Shown here piece after piece: positions 33,920 through 46,920 of a stretch of DNA of 64,000 nucleotides. Within the stretch, counting starts at the first letter, position 1. Each line of letters begins with the position of its first letter. Origin of the DNA: Glandiceps talaboti (Eukaryota > Hemichordata > Enteropneusta > Spengelidae); the NCBI RefSeq assembly GCF_964340395.1, contig NC_135557.1:13311546-13375545 (forward strand), read 5' to 3'. The notes under the pieces are model-generated. The model searched no databases. It saw nothing but the letters and a program-made list of their open reading frames with translations, and had not been told where the DNA came from. The position numbers and the translations under genes are program-made.

Positions 33920-34671
33920 TGGTTCCATGAATTGCATCTAATTCATCGTCAGTTATATCTAAATAAGTAACCTTCAAACGTTTCACTCAAACCAAATTCC
34001 TTTCGTCTTCGTTGAATAGTCGAAACACTCACTTGAAGCATATCAGCATTTTTCTGCCATGGGAAGAAGAGGGAACGCAAGTGTTCCAATTGGTCTTTTG
34101 AAATTTTCAAGCGCCTTCGTCCAGATCCAAGTTGTATCGATGTTACGACTGTAGCAAATGGATAAGTATCCAAGCTACAGCAACCAGAATTTTCCCTTAG
34201 TTCTATCTCAGCTGATAGCATGTTGCTCAAATAAGTCAAAGATTGATGTAAACTCTGCACTGCTACTTGTATAATGTGGGAAGGTAGTCTCGTTGGATTG
34301 GGCCCTCCTCTCGCTAAGTCATCCAAAAGCAAAGACAAAGTCCGTGCGGCATCAAACATCAACTTAGCTTCATATAGATCGTCTGTCGATCCTAAATTCA
34401 GGGGAGACAGAAAACTCGAACAACTGATTTTAGATTGAGCAAAAATTGGTAGAATCCTCCTTGATTCCTTTCTCGAATGACAACCTGCCGAGCACCACTG
34501 CGGGCCGCCATTTTGAATAAGAAATCTCGCAAAGTATTGTAGGGGCAAAATTAATTCGCGCAAAGGATTGTAGGCAGTGTGTGAACTTAAGGGAAAATGA
34601 CTACTGGTCATAAGGACCGACATGTAGCAAATACTGCTGGTCCTTAAGGAAAACTGCTGGTCCATACTCAA
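33920..34671 (-). pseudogene. degraded HTH protein of integrase-associated type
   Basis: The 240-codon frame (33949-34671) ends in GRRRLKISKDQLEHLRSL...ADMLQVSVSTIQRRRKEFGLS. This is a helix-turn-helix of the sort that precedes a DDE-type integrase core in a family of animal transposon-derived proteins. Helices around ARTLSLLLDDLARG lie upstream. After ETF the matching sequence continues in the +1 frame as LDITDDELDAI before a stop, so there is a frameshift near 33980. The integrase core is missing. The first 90 residues are probably not part of the original protein. Confidence 0.6.
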
Positions 34672-34689
34672 TGCAGTTCACGTTCACGA

Positions 34690-36310
34690 CCTATATTTAT
34701 ATACCCTCCATTTACAGATTAAATGATTTTGAACTTTAATATGATACAACATATCTTTAGATATACTAAAGTAAAAGAGAGTACAACGAATTGTTCACTA
34801 TCCACTATTATTTCATAAAATTTCCACTCACAGAGTCAACAAATAACTTGGAAGTAAATTTTGATTCACTATCAAGTAATATTTGACTCTATGAGTAGAG
34901 ATTTTCATTTGTAACTATGAACCCAGAGACTATGAATATTCATTCTCGCATAATCTGTTCCTATAGACTATAGTGGTCTGAGACTGAATGTATTCATTAC
35001 ACCATAGAAATACATATCCATAGATTGTAGATAATATGGGTGAATGAATCATTAAATATGCATTATCTGCAATCTCTAAGAGATCACAGTCCTCTCCTTC
35101 CTCTCTGTACGATTCACTAAATTCCGAATCACATATCCAAAGTCAGATTCATCGTCTGTGGCAACAGCTGATGTAGCTTTCCAACTCTTAGCGAACGTAG
35201 ACCCACAACTTTATCATGGCAGAAAGTTTTGTCGCATAACTATCCCTCTTGAAAACTGTGTATTCACTTTATTTCAATTTCCATCCACAAAAGTGACACG
35301 GAGCGGTTTCGTCTTCCTTCAAATATGTATACCATACAGTGGTGTATTGAGTATCGTCTCTGACTCGACTCTTTGTGAAAGAAATCTGACCATGATGACG
35401 AGAACTATGGCTAAACATGTCTTACAATGCAAGTTTTTTTTGACGTGGGAGCGTGATATGGTAACTGTACTATAATGTGTCATCCACTATATGTACCCGT
35501 GTTTGGCATGATGCAGTAATTTTCCAGATAAAACAATGGCAACAAAAATGCAACATTTCTAAGTTTATACGTTGATTACAACATGACAGGACAAACATTA
35601 TCATATTAATCAAATTGAAAGCAATCAGACTACGCATTTTTTTACTGTTTTACAAAAAAAAACTATCGTACTGAAGATATTTTACGAAGTGTACCTGCCT
35701 TCTTTATTAGTTAAAACGCCATTTTCAGAGTAGTTTATATGTTTTCCGTCAGTTTGTTTTGATCATGGCCACACACGTGGGGAACTCCGGTAAATTGATC
35801 GGGAAACCCGCTAACATTTACCGGCTTTAATACCAGCCTTTAAAAACAGTGTCTGTTTAAATTCGTCTTCTTCTTCGGAAGCTCATTGCTGCCTTCTAAA
35901 TATCGCCACATACTTTATAAATACAAGGTGGAACTGTCTCAAACACGTTAAAAGTTTCATACACTTAGAACAGTAAACTTTACAACAATTACTATATCAT
36001 GGTGGGAAAAGACGCATGCGCTGAATGCGTAAAATGGGTCTGAATGTCTAACTTAGACGTTCTGATTAGTCAAGACACAAATAATTGGAGAAATTCGGTC
36101 AATCATGTGTTTGCTAACATAATTTCATAAAGTAAATGCTGTATGCTACGTCATATGTAGACATGATATCAACATTGACAACAACACGTAGCGAGCTAGC
36201 TCTGTGTCGCTTGACTTGAACGAGATGATGTCGAGAGTATAATAGGTAACACAAAATCAGATTCATGTAGGTGAAATTGGATATATCTTTGAATAAATGT
36301 TATTATTTAC
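34690..36310. other. non-coding, no gene recognised
   Basis: The plus frame 35158-35475 has no recognisable domain. AT-rich sequence predominates. Confidence 0.45.
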
Positions 36311-36462
36311 TCCAAATTTCAGTCGGTCATAAGGACCGATACGTTGTTGTAATTCTGAAAAACTGTCAGTCCGAACGGAAATCTGTTGGTCTCGGGCCGA
36401 AGGACCGGCGTTAATTTCGCACGCTGATTGTAGGGGCAAAATTAATTCGACACATACACAAA
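36311..36462. repeat. short dispersed repeat shared with 34.5-34.7 kb
   Basis: GGTCATAAGGACCGA and TGTAGGGGCAAAATTAATTCG occur here and at 34540-34625. Confidence 0.6.
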
Positions 36463-36720
36463 CACTATACGAAAAGTCATATTTGACCATATCTTTCCAC
36501 CGGGGTAAATCTTTAGCAGAGGATGTGTTAATGTGGTGAGTATGAGACGAAGTTCCACCTTTGACTTAATTTACCCCCGGTGATCTCTCACCTGGGGGTT
36601 GTAGACAGTCAAAAGTGGTACTGCGTCTCGTGCTACCCCTTGACAGAGATGGTGATTAGGTGGGTCACAGGTAGGATAAAGGTTGGGTAAAGGTGGGTAA
36701 ATTTGACTTTTCGTATAGTG
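36463..36720 (+). mobile_element. CACTA-like MITE, copy 1
   Basis: 258 bp with terminal inverted repeats CACTATACGAAAAGTCA; the right end reads TGACTTTTCGTATAGTG. It is flanked by a 3-bp AAA on both sides, although the site is A-rich. There is no coding capacity. The CACTA ends and 3-bp duplication fit a non-autonomous CACTA/EnSpm-like element. It is nested in the AT-rich tandem repeat. Confidence 0.8.
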
Positions 36721-37350
36721 AAAATTACTTCAGGACATACACAAAATTAATTCGGGACATAAATAAAAATAATTCGGCACATACATAAAAATAATTCGGC
36801 ACATACATAAAATTAATTCGGGACATACATAAAATTAATTCTAGACTACATGAAATTAATTCCAGGAATACATCAAATTAATTCTAGACTACATAAAATT
36901 AAGACCGGTACATAAAATTAATCGAAAACACATTTAATTAATTCAAGGAATACATAATATTAATTGCAGCAACCATAAAAACTAATTCAAGGAATACATA
37001 AAATTAATTCTAGACTACATAAAATAAGTCCAGTACATAAAATTAATGAAAACAATTTTACATAAAATAAGTCCAGTACATAAAATTAATGAAAACATTT
37101 TTAATTAATTCAAGGAATACATAATATTAATTGCAGTTACTATAAAAATTGATTCTAGTCTACATGAAATTAATTGAAACACGTTTCATTAATTTAAGGA
37201 GTACATAATATTAATTGCAGGCATTATAAAAATTAATTCTAGACTATATTAAACTAATTCTAGCACATTGAAATAATTTGGGGAATACATGATATTAATT
37301 ACAGCAGTATTTTTATTATTTCTACATAATTGTGACCAGAACGGGCCCCC
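36721..37350 (-). repeat. AT-rich degenerate tandem repeat, right copy of the inverted pair
   Basis: This is the reverse complement of 30512-31140, ending in ATTGTGACCAGAACGGGCCC. Confidence 0.85.
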
Positions 37351-37929
37351 ATAAATTTCTCCATGTAAAATATGTAAAGTTGTTAATAAATCGGCGTACC
37401 TCTCCCCCAAACTTCAAAGGCAACTTACAATTTCCACTCATTTTTTTTCAACTGCACAGCTCAAGAAAGTCGAATTTTGTCTTATTAACTTGACTTCCGG
37501 GTCGTGAATGACAATAAGATGCTGCGACTTGATTTTTACAATTTGATCCAAGTGCGTCTGTCCATAGATTGGTGGAGGTCTATGGTCTATCTTATAAGTT
37601 CGGGCTTGTCAGTGAACGATGGCCTGCTATATCTTTATTTGTTCACATTTTTTAAACCTCTTGGATCACTGACCATAGATCCTACACGAGTGTAGGGTCT
37701 ATGCTCTAACTGAGAACGTAGTCATACTAACAAACTATATCTGACTCCGTACTCAAGTCAGAGCCTCTTCGGACTACCGGTAAAATCCATGCTAATAGAG
37801 TCGGTTTTCACCTGAATGTAGATAGGCAATGATTGTAGCTATTTGTACACCCACTCTATCAGCTCATGGAACCTGTAAGTGTTTCTTCCGGGGGAGGGGT
37901 GTCATAGTGTTTGGAAATTGGTAGTACAT
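37351..37929. other. non-coding, no gene recognised
   Basis: Within 37660-37712 a short hairpin (CATAGATCCTACACG against TGTAGGGTCTATG) resembles the one at 55670-55705. Confidence 0.45.
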
Positions 37930-38526
37930 TTATTGGTGTCATGGGGGTGGGGGGTGGGGTGGATTATATATTGTGATTTAGATTGTGATGAACAACTTAT
38001 TTCCTCAATGTGATGACTGTGTCTCCAAACGGGCTTTTCTTGGCCCCATTTCTTACTTCGTTCTTAAACAGATTATCGCTAAATCAGTTAATAAACAACA
38101 TGCAAATATAAAAGTATCGAACACAAAGAAAATGTAGCAATGCTATGAAGATATTTGTTATTTCTTAATACGAACGATAAAAAGTGGTACTAATAGCATG
38201 AGGCAAATTATAAAATGTACAGTAATATCTTGCAAAATAGACAAGAGTGCTGTAGAAGCTTAATTATCATGGTTCAGAAATGTCATCGCGCCGGATAATG
38301 AAATATACCAGTGTAACTAATTTTTAGGCAAGGTTGAAGAACCTTAAATCCTACTTTTTTAGATTGTGCATTGTGAACCATTGCTCATTTGAAATGTCAG
38401 AAACAAAAAGGATAGTGATATTACAGATAGGGATGCTAGGATAGGTTGCTATTTCACCTCACAGTTATTACAACATCTCTCATTCGTCTAAATAGAAGTA
38501 CATGACCTTCGTTCATGAATAAATAT

Positions 38527-38759
38527 CACTATACGAAAAGTCATATTTGACCGTATCTTTTAATCCCTGGTAAACCTTGACAAGAGGATGTGTAAAAGTG
38601 GCGGGTATATGAGACAAAGTTCCACCTTTTACATAATATACCCACGGTCATCACTCCATGGGGTTACTGTAGACAGTCAAAAGTGGCGATGGGGTTTTGA
38701 TGGGTCACAGTAGGCTAAAGGTTGAGAAATAGTGGGTAAATTAGACTTTTAGTGTAGTG
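38527..38759 (+). mobile_element. CACTA-like MITE, copy 2
   Basis: 233 bp, starting with CACTATACGAAAAGTCAT and ending in TAGACTTTTAGTGTAGTG. A TAT is duplicated on both sides (38524-38526 and 38760-38762). The homologous place in the gene C flank (about 47415) has no insert. Confidence 0.85.
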
Positions 38760-39052
38760 TATGTAACCAGCCATTTGCCTACGAATGGTGAATGCAAACT
38801 GTTTACCATAATTTGTTGTGTTGTATAGTGTGGTAAAGAATGCGTTCGTTCTTCTTCAATATAGGATGGTATACTCCTTCGTTTGATTGAGCTTTATTAT
38901 AACACTATAAAAATTGGCAATTAGTTCAGAATTTTTTAGAATGATTTGAAACACATGAAAATCTAGAAGAATTGAAAATGTATCGAATTGTACAACTTGT
39001 AACAGAATAAGAGATCATTATACAGATCAAGTTTTCAACAAATAAAATGACA

Positions 39053-39306
39053 CAATAGAAAAACTGCAATCCAGACTGAGCATGCTCAAACGCAAAGGAC
39101 TATGGGATTATCTGTGGTTATCGTAATACCGAATCTGGAGCGACTTATAAAATTAACCTCCCACAATTATCAGGGTAACTCTAAACTGATTATTTGTGGT
39201 TACAAACAATATATCAACATTGTTTACAATACTAATCGACTAGTATGTATTATCACATTTCCCATGCTGCAACATTCAACATGGTGGGTTTGCAAATTCC
39301 CTATTG
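39053..39306 (-). mobile_element. 254-bp miniature inverted-repeat element, copy 2
   Basis: Starts with CAATAG and ends with CTATTG, inverted relative to 4111-4364. It is absent from the paralogous positions near 24570 (gene A flank) and 47680 (gene C flank), which gives an empty-site comparison. Confidence 0.82.
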
Positions 39307-39521
39307 AAGAATTAATACACTCATTTACTTTGAAAGATAATCTTAATAATATAAAATTGAAAATATTCCTCAAAAATTAAGCTATCTTGGTTAATACGTC
39401 CAGAAATTAAGATAAACGCTTCTTTAACTATCTGTTGTGCACACAGAGACATTGTGTATGATCATTTTCATGCAAGCAATATCAGCGATATTAATGTTAA
39501 ACAAACATTTAGAAACTTTTA

Positions 39522-42500
39522 TTAATTTATAGATTGATAATTTTCTACAGCCATCTTATTAAGCGCAATGAGTCCTCCTCCGACTACGGCCAATGGAATG
39601 GAGATCCAGCCCAGGATTATGGAATATCCAAACTTGTAGTCCAAGTCACTGGCATCATTCTTAGTCTTCAGCCCGTACCACAAAGTTCCAATTAAGACAA
39701 CCATTCCTGAGATATGAACGATACACATTGTTAGTGGTATGTATGTATGTATGTATGTATGTATGTATGTATGTATGTACGTATGTGTGTGTGTATGTAT
39801 GTATGTATGTATGTATGTATGTATGTATGTATGTATGTATGTATGTATGTATGTATGTATGTATGTGTGTATGTGTGTATGTATGTATGTATGTATGTAT
39901 GTATGTATGTATGTATGTATGTATATATGTGTGTATGTATGCATGCATGCATATAAGTATGTATGTATGTATGTATGTATGTATGTATGTATGTATGTAC
40001 ATATGTATGTATGTGTGTATGTGTGTATGCATGTATGTATGTATGTGTGTATGTATGTATATGTGTGTATGTGTGTATGCATGCATGTATGTAAGTATGT
40101 ATGTATGTATGTACTAGTATTATGTATGTATGTATGTATGTATGTATGTATGTATGTATGTATGTGTGTGTACCATAGTATAGTATTGTGATTGACAGGA
40201 GATTAGATTTACCAGTAGCCAATAAAGAACTGGCCATATCTTTTGTTTGTGAAATGTTTGCGTATGTCTTACATATTACAATAGAAAACATACATGTATA
40301 TATGGTAATGTTGATATACCTGTTAAAGCAATGGAACATCCAGACAAAATCCTGGCCTTGTTAACAGTGTTCGTAATTACGGTGTAAATACCAAGGATCA
40401 AAGCACTTCCACATACCAAACAAGCTATGACCATGAATGCGCGTGAACCATAGACATATGCTGAAAAAGATGTAAATTAGTTGTAATTGAAAAATCTATA
40501 CACATATTAAACGTCACGTGATATCAATCCATCAAACAAAGGTATAGTGACATGGTTAATGACTACTCTATGCAAATTATTGTAATGCATATTATTTTTG
40601 CTGTATTCACTTGTGAATTCACAGAAAACTTGTTTTTGTGATCTCTATTTATACTGGATAGTTCTTTAGGATTATAAACACTTATCTCCCAAGAAGTCCA
40701 GTGAGGGCCATCCCTAATGGTTTCACTGTTAATGCAGGTATCCGGGGGAAACCTACGTTTTAGTCAAACTGAACGACACTCTTCTTACTTACAAGGTTGT
40801 AAATTTTGGATGTGTTCGAACCCGGTCTCAGGGGTAAGAGACAAGTGGTTTAACCTCTCGGCCACAGACAGACCTTAATAGGCAACATGCACGGTAAGAG
40901 GTAATAACGGGGTTGTTCTCAACACTGTTACGATTGTAGGCGAAAGTGCATGTCATCAGCGGTCATTGTAGGGTCCTCATATCTAGCTCCGACATTCAGT
41001 AATGTCGATGTGACGGCTGTGGAGGAAATAGCTTCTACTATAGAAAATGACCCTCTACGATTCCATTGGTCTAACATTAGTGCCAATGGCGTTGTAGCAC
41101 AATTGTATTTGGCTTTTGCTCATCATTTTTGGAATTTTTAGTAACTTGCCTACCCTTCTCACGCTTCATCTTTGCAATATAAACATCATTCAGCTGTTGC
41201 TATGAGAGTGGTCCTGTTGCTAGGTATATTTGCATACATCTTTTGAAACTTTAGACACTTACCCACCCATCCCTCTTGGTATCTTTGTAATATACATCGT
41301 TTCATTGTTGCTAAGGGCGTGGTCACGGTTGCTAGGGCCAATTGTGTCGAGATATTTTCAACAATAACTGCAGAATAACACCTCCAGAATTATCCCCGAC
41401 AAGTTTCAACCCATTCCCCAAGAACCCCGCCACCAAATTTCAGCCCAATCTGGTCAGTAGCATCATTTTGAGGTAATCTAACTGGGCTGGGATATTTCAG
41501 AAAGCTACATGCCTAATTTGCATATCTCTGATGGAATCATCATGTCATGAACAATTCTTACGAAAAACTCCACTAAGATGTTCCATCATATTTCAACCCA
41601 ATCAGCTCAATAATTATGAAATTTTAGATTTTTGACCAAAAAGCCATTTTTAGACGAGAAAACTGGGGTTGTGTTTACATGTTTTTGTATGTACGTTCGT
41701 ACAACATTGCTCATTCCAGATCTCATGGTACCTCGGTATCATCACATCATTTTGAGGTAATCTAACTGGGCTGGGATATTTCAGAAAGCTACATGCCTAA
41801 TTTGCATATCTCTGATAAGATCATCATGTCATGAACAATTCTTACGAAAAACACCCTAAAGAAAGTTCCAACCAAATTTCAGCCTAATCTGCTGAGTAGT
41901 TTAGGAGTTTAAGTTTTTTGACCAAAAATCACATTTTTGACCCAAATCACACACCATGGTAAGATCATTTTGATTTGATCAATTTCCCATCTAGACACTT
42001 AAGGTAATATACCCCCGAAATATCATGGCAATCGGTCCAGTGTTTTTTTTTTTTGCTTTAACTGTTCCAGTGTTTTTTTTTTTACTTTAGCCTGGGATGG
42101 CTCCTTCCCCCAACACCCTCACCCCCACCCCCTCCGCCACTCCACCCCAAAAAAGGGAAAAGAGAGGGGAGCGTGGTAGGGTCGGTGGACGCGTCGACAT
42201 AAAACAGACAGACAGATAGACAGACACAGACAGACAGACAGACAGACAGGCAGACAGACAGACAAACAGACAGACAGACACTTTGCCTTGCCTATAGCGC
42301 TACTTAATATTATGCATTCAGTTGTGGTAAAAATTGGCCCTCCCTCAATTCCATTTTCTAAACATGACCCTCTCACTCGGGATTAAGCTTACAATATTTC
42401 ATTAGCATACATAGATAGTTTAAAATGCTGTCAGAAGCCCGGGGGTACTCTGATAGAAAGGTATACGGGTATACGCAACCTAAATGAATCAATTTTTCAC

Positions 42501-44051
42501 GAAAAAATCCCTACATATGGATTAACTTTTTATATGAAATTTTTAGGAGTGTGTACTTCGCCCACCGACCCCCCTCCCCCCCCCCCACCGTGGTCAGACG
42601 ACAAGTGAGCCGCGAGTCTGAAACTAACATATCATTAGCAAAACTACGTGCCCACTGCTATTTTGATGTTATGAGCTCGAGGTTTAGATACAATAAGTAG
42701 GTACACTTGTATTTATTTTACGTTTAATAATTGCCAGTTTACTCACTGGATGTCCGCTATATAGTAAATCACTTTACTATACCCATCCATTAAGTGCAGC
42801 GGAGTCACAGAATCAGATAGACGGTAAATATATTAATGCTGAACAGAAACTAACGTTGAACTTAAAATTCCGCCCCACCCCAACTCGGGAGATCGATTGT
42901 AAGCCGCCGTGATGCTAAATTCCCTAACTCATTTAGACTAATTTCTACTCCCCACCCCATACTAAAATCTAGTTTTAATCCTACATCAAGTTGAGCTATC
43001 GATGTCGCCGTTAAGTCGGTTAGAGGTCGATAAGGCCAAAAAAGGGAGAATTGTTTCTGGTCAGGACAGTTTGTCGAAACTGGTGCGACGATGCGATTTT
43101 TTTTATTCTCAACAAACTAATCACTCAGTCTACCATTTATGGCAGTTACTGTTCTTTTTATTTAGTTCTTTAGAGCAAGTGTTTATGTGGAGCAGATATC
43201 ATTTGCTTATCCATGTTCAAGTTGTCTCTGCAGTTGTCTTCTCTGATTTGAGAAGTATTGAGGGTTATTTTTGTGTTTCCCAACGGATCTGCAGCCTGCG
43301 TGGGCTGGACAAACACACACAGTGATAAGCTTGGTTCCGCTTCTCGACACCAAAACTAAACACGAAAATCTCTGGTATGGACGTTTACCCTGTACTCAAA
43401 ATCGTCGATCGACGTCGGTTTGAGGATGGGTGTGTACCCATCATAACATCTGAATGTCCCGAGCTGGAGTTTATGTAGTCTAGTTCCCGGTGACCATGGT
43501 GTGACGATAACGTAGTGTAAAATCGGAACACGACAAGAACAGTGTGTAAAATAATAGCGATTACAGGTCTGTTCCGGCTTCGCCAAGTTCTACTTTTCGG
43601 TTGCACTAGGCGGAGAGCTAACTCAGCATACGGCGTTTGTGAGTGTTTTAGCCTGGGATGGCTCCTTCCCCCAACACCCCACTCTCACCCCCACTCCAAC
43701 CCCAAAAAGGAAAAGAGAGGGGAGCGTGGTAGGGTCGGTGAACGCGTCGACATAAAAACAACGTTAAAATGAAACTAGATCTCTTCTGCCATAATTAAAC
43801 TCGTTCAAAATGAAAATAGCTATGTTCTCTGAGCGGAATGGTAGCAACTCACCTTTGAGATCCTCATGTCCTAAATCCACACATGCATGTATACCGGAGT
43901 CACTTGTCGTACACATTCGCCATAACCCAGCGTTAGCAGATCCTCCGACAATGTCAATTACAAACCAGTAATCGGTTGCTGTGCTAACGATGTAAAAAAT
44001 TGCAGCTACGGCAGAAACGGCTAGGCCCACAACCACTGGGATTCGTGACAT
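39522..44051 (-). CDS. claudin/PMP22-family four-TM protein, gene B (3 exons)
   Basis: The exons are 43853-44051, 40320-40460 and 39522-39706, with GT/AG borders and phase 1 introns as in gene A. The product has 174 residues. Exon 1 keeps DYW, GLWRMC and the second Cys (GIHACV); TM2-TM4 are in exons 2 and 3. Intron 1 is 3.4 kb and holds C-rich blocks, a (GACA)n tract and dispersed repeats. The AATAAA that genes A and C have downstream is not conserved here. The sequence is otherwise intact, so I call it functional-looking. Confidence 0.87.
39734..40172. repeat. (GTAT)n microsatellite in intron 2 of gene B
   Basis: About 440 bases of GTAT with GTGT, GCAT and GTAC variants begin about 30 bases from the exon 3 acceptor. 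Confidence 0.95.
41000..42060 (+). repeat. dispersed repeats in intron 1 of gene B
   Basis: The block 41463-41570 (GAGGTAATCTAACTGGGCTG to CATGAACAATTCTTACGAAA) is repeated at 41746-41855. Related sequence (AATTTGCATAT, CAAATCACACACC, CTAGACAC) is at 55740-56040, and CCAATGGCGTTGTAGCA recurs near 57812. No ORF was seen. Confidence 0.7.
42070..42276. repeat. second C-rich block and (GACA)n tract in intron 1 of gene B
   Basis: The C-rich block ending in GGACGCGTCGACATAAAA duplicates 43645-43765 and is followed by a GACA tract at about 42206-42276. Confidence 0.75.
42290..43640. other. rest of intron 1 of gene B
   Basis: 43190-43320 matches the gene A flank at 27868-28010. Frames on minus at 43356-43606 show no recognisable domain. 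Confidence 0.5.
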
Positions 44052-44149
44052 ACTTGGTGATAGTTAAAGGTGTGTAAAATTTGCCAGGACATAAAATGAA
44101 ACAAAGCCAAGACGGAATTTGCTAACTGAATTTGAAATGTTTCCTGGTG

Positions 44150-44183
44150 CGTTTAAATTGGTACCAGGGTGTGCTGGGCCAAT
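44150..44183 (-). promoter_or_regulatory. putative core promoter of gene B
   Basis: The gene A promoter block is conserved here: CCAAT on plus at 44179-44183 and TTTAAATT at 44152-44159. The TATA-like element is weaker than in gene A. Confidence 0.4.
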
Positions 44184-44421
44184 AGCGGACTCCTCAGTAC
44201 ACTTGTAATGTGTTTGACAAGACTAGCTAACTGAATCAATCATCTGATATGTCGATGGTGGATTTTTGGTTTGTTATATACATGTACAGCTGGCCAGGGG
44301 GATGGATACATGTAGTGTTCCCCATTTTATAAATGCTGTTGAATATAATCATATCCTGAGAGACAGATAGCTAGCGATTAGATTCATGCATTTTGCTTTT
44401 TGTAAATTTAACATACATGTA

Positions 44422-44649
44422 CACTTTACAACAAGTCATATTACCAAGGGTAAATCTTGGGCAGTGGATGTGTAAATGTGGCGAGTATGAGACGAAGTTC
44501 CACCTTTATTGACTTAATTTACCCCGAGTGATCTCTCACACCTGGGGGCTGTAGACAGTCAGACGATGGACAGAGATGATGGTTAGGTGGGTCACAGGTA
44601 GCGTAAAGGTTGGGTAAAGGTGGGTAATGATTTGATTTTTCCTATAGTG
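44422..44649 (+). mobile_element. CACTA-like MITE, diverged copy 3
   Basis: About 228 bp similar to 36463-36720 (GAGTATGAGACGAAGTTCCACC, here within CTCACACCTGGGGGCTGTAG context), ending in CCTATAGTG. The left end is degraded to CACTTTACAACAAGTCAT, and no target duplication is visible. Confidence 0.75.
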
Positions 44650-46354
44650 GAGGTTTAATTACGAGGTGCCGAATGTAGAATAATTGATTAGCACGTGCTA
44701 TGGTAAGTGTCGCACATATATAAAGGTAAATGATGCATGCATGCGAGTAATTCACACATATATAATGTCCAATGATGCACGTACGAAAGTCAATGACACA
44801 CACAAAATACAAACTATGCACAGTGTGAATATAAATGACACATAAGGCATAAAACATTGTGTGGTTCCGATTACATTTAATTTTAAAATAGGTGGGGTAG
44901 GTAGATTTTTTATTTTAATTTTATTATATTTGTTTTCATGTGTGTGTCTATTTCAGGTTTTCCATTGTTTTCCAAATGGTCTATGTGTTGTTTATTTCTT
45001 CCTATCAGATGTACAGCCATTACAGATTGGAAGAATAGTTTTTAAGTTAATGTCAGTTTCAAGGTCCAAACCAAAGGTGTCAAGTGTGGTTAAACGTCAT
45101 GGTGAGCGAAGAATGAATGGTGCATGTCAGTAGTAATCCATCATAGATTGACAGGCTGTCGTCATCGTTTATTAATACATTTGATGCAGCTGTTTTGACT
45201 ATCACGGGAATTTAGCACATAATAATGATATGCAAATGGCTAACTCCTCCTCCAATCTGTTGAAACTAAGATCACATGAGGACGCGATGATGTCATCAAG
45301 TTTATATGAGCCCTGTGGGAGGGAGCACAGAATTATGTGCAATTGTTGGAGACCTTGACTAGACTGGAAAAGTGTAATGAAGTTCTCCATACATAATACA
45401 CTGTCCTGTTTGGAACTAGACTACCGATTTTGCACAGATGATAAAATATTTATTTGATAAAAATATTCAAATGATGCAGGTATGAAAATAAATGACAAAG
45501 ACATAAGAATCATAACAACATTAACAATGTCCGCTCATGGAATGGCGACTTACGGCCGCAAACGCAATTCAGAAAAGCTACAGGGTACTCACACATACAA
45601 CTATCCCAGTCCAAAAAACTAATTGGGAGTACAATAGAAATGATGGACTTTTACCCGGTGCGTTATGGAGGGTGCAGTAAAAGAGGCCGTGGTTTGCTAA
45701 GATGATCAAGTGAACTCAACAGCCAGCCATAGCATCAACAGAAAACATTGACAGATGCATGCACTGAGTGAATAAGAAGGGGAGATTCAAAACACCCGTG
45801 CAAAAGTTACTTGTGTCATATAAATCTACTAAGATAACCAATATTTGACGGGGTTATAATTAAAGAGTATAAAGTAAGAACGGGGAAAGAGTCGTTGAAA
45901 ATTTACGTTAAGGGCTGATAAACAGGCACTGTACAGAGTATTACTAGTAGTGGTGGTAGTAGTATGGGTGCCACGAATGCAGTCGTAATTATATACGTTC
46001 AGCCCAGGTTTAGTTCCTTGTAAAATCAAGAGTATTGTAAACAATACTTGGAATTCAGTTTATCACGAGTGAACTCGCATGAATCAGCCAATCCCGGCTT
46101 GTTGTAAGCATGGATCTATTATTGAGAGCACAGCGTTGTATTTAATGCAACGTTATTGGTACAAACTCACGTATCGGACGCCCGGACGCTCTCACAAACC
46201 CTGTTTGACACTTCGAGGCAAGATTTATTGATCCTTATTTTCAGTTCATGTGTCATTCCAATCTTGTCCGTAGGATAACAAAAATCAAATCAAATTTCAG
46301 CAACAAAAACCCAACTTGGCAAAATCTGTTTTCAGTGTACGTACTACAACTAAT
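44650..46354. other. upstream flank of gene B, no gene recognised
   Basis: 45180-45275 shares sequence with 16835-16890 and 17965-18000. No coding frame with motifs was seen. Confidence 0.5.

Positions 46355-46920
<566 letters not shown>

Larger units (their letters stand above)
37930..39521 (-). repeat. 3' flank of gene B, paralogous to the gene C flank
   Basis: Long stretches match 46930-47906 (for example TTATTTCCTCAATGTGATG, AAACAACATGCAAATATAAA, CCTACGAATGGTGAATGCAA). Weaker matches extend to the 3' flanks of genes A and D. Two insertions are visible against the gene C copy: the CACTA-like MITE (38527-38759) and the 254-bp element (39053-39306). Confidence 0.82.

Noticed and set aside
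35158-35475. Plus-strand frame of 105 codons
   Set aside because: No recognisable motif, no repeat support and AT-rich surroundings; it is indistinguishable from chance.
39522-40339. Long Thr-His-Tyr-Ile and Cys-Met-Tyr-Val frames
   Set aside because: They are translations of (GTAT)n. Only the exon 3 part at 39522-39706 is coding.
43356-43606. Minus-strand frames of about 75 codons in intron 1 of gene B
   Set aside because: The text looks protein-like in places, but no family, splice pair or duplicate in the other paralogs supports an exon.
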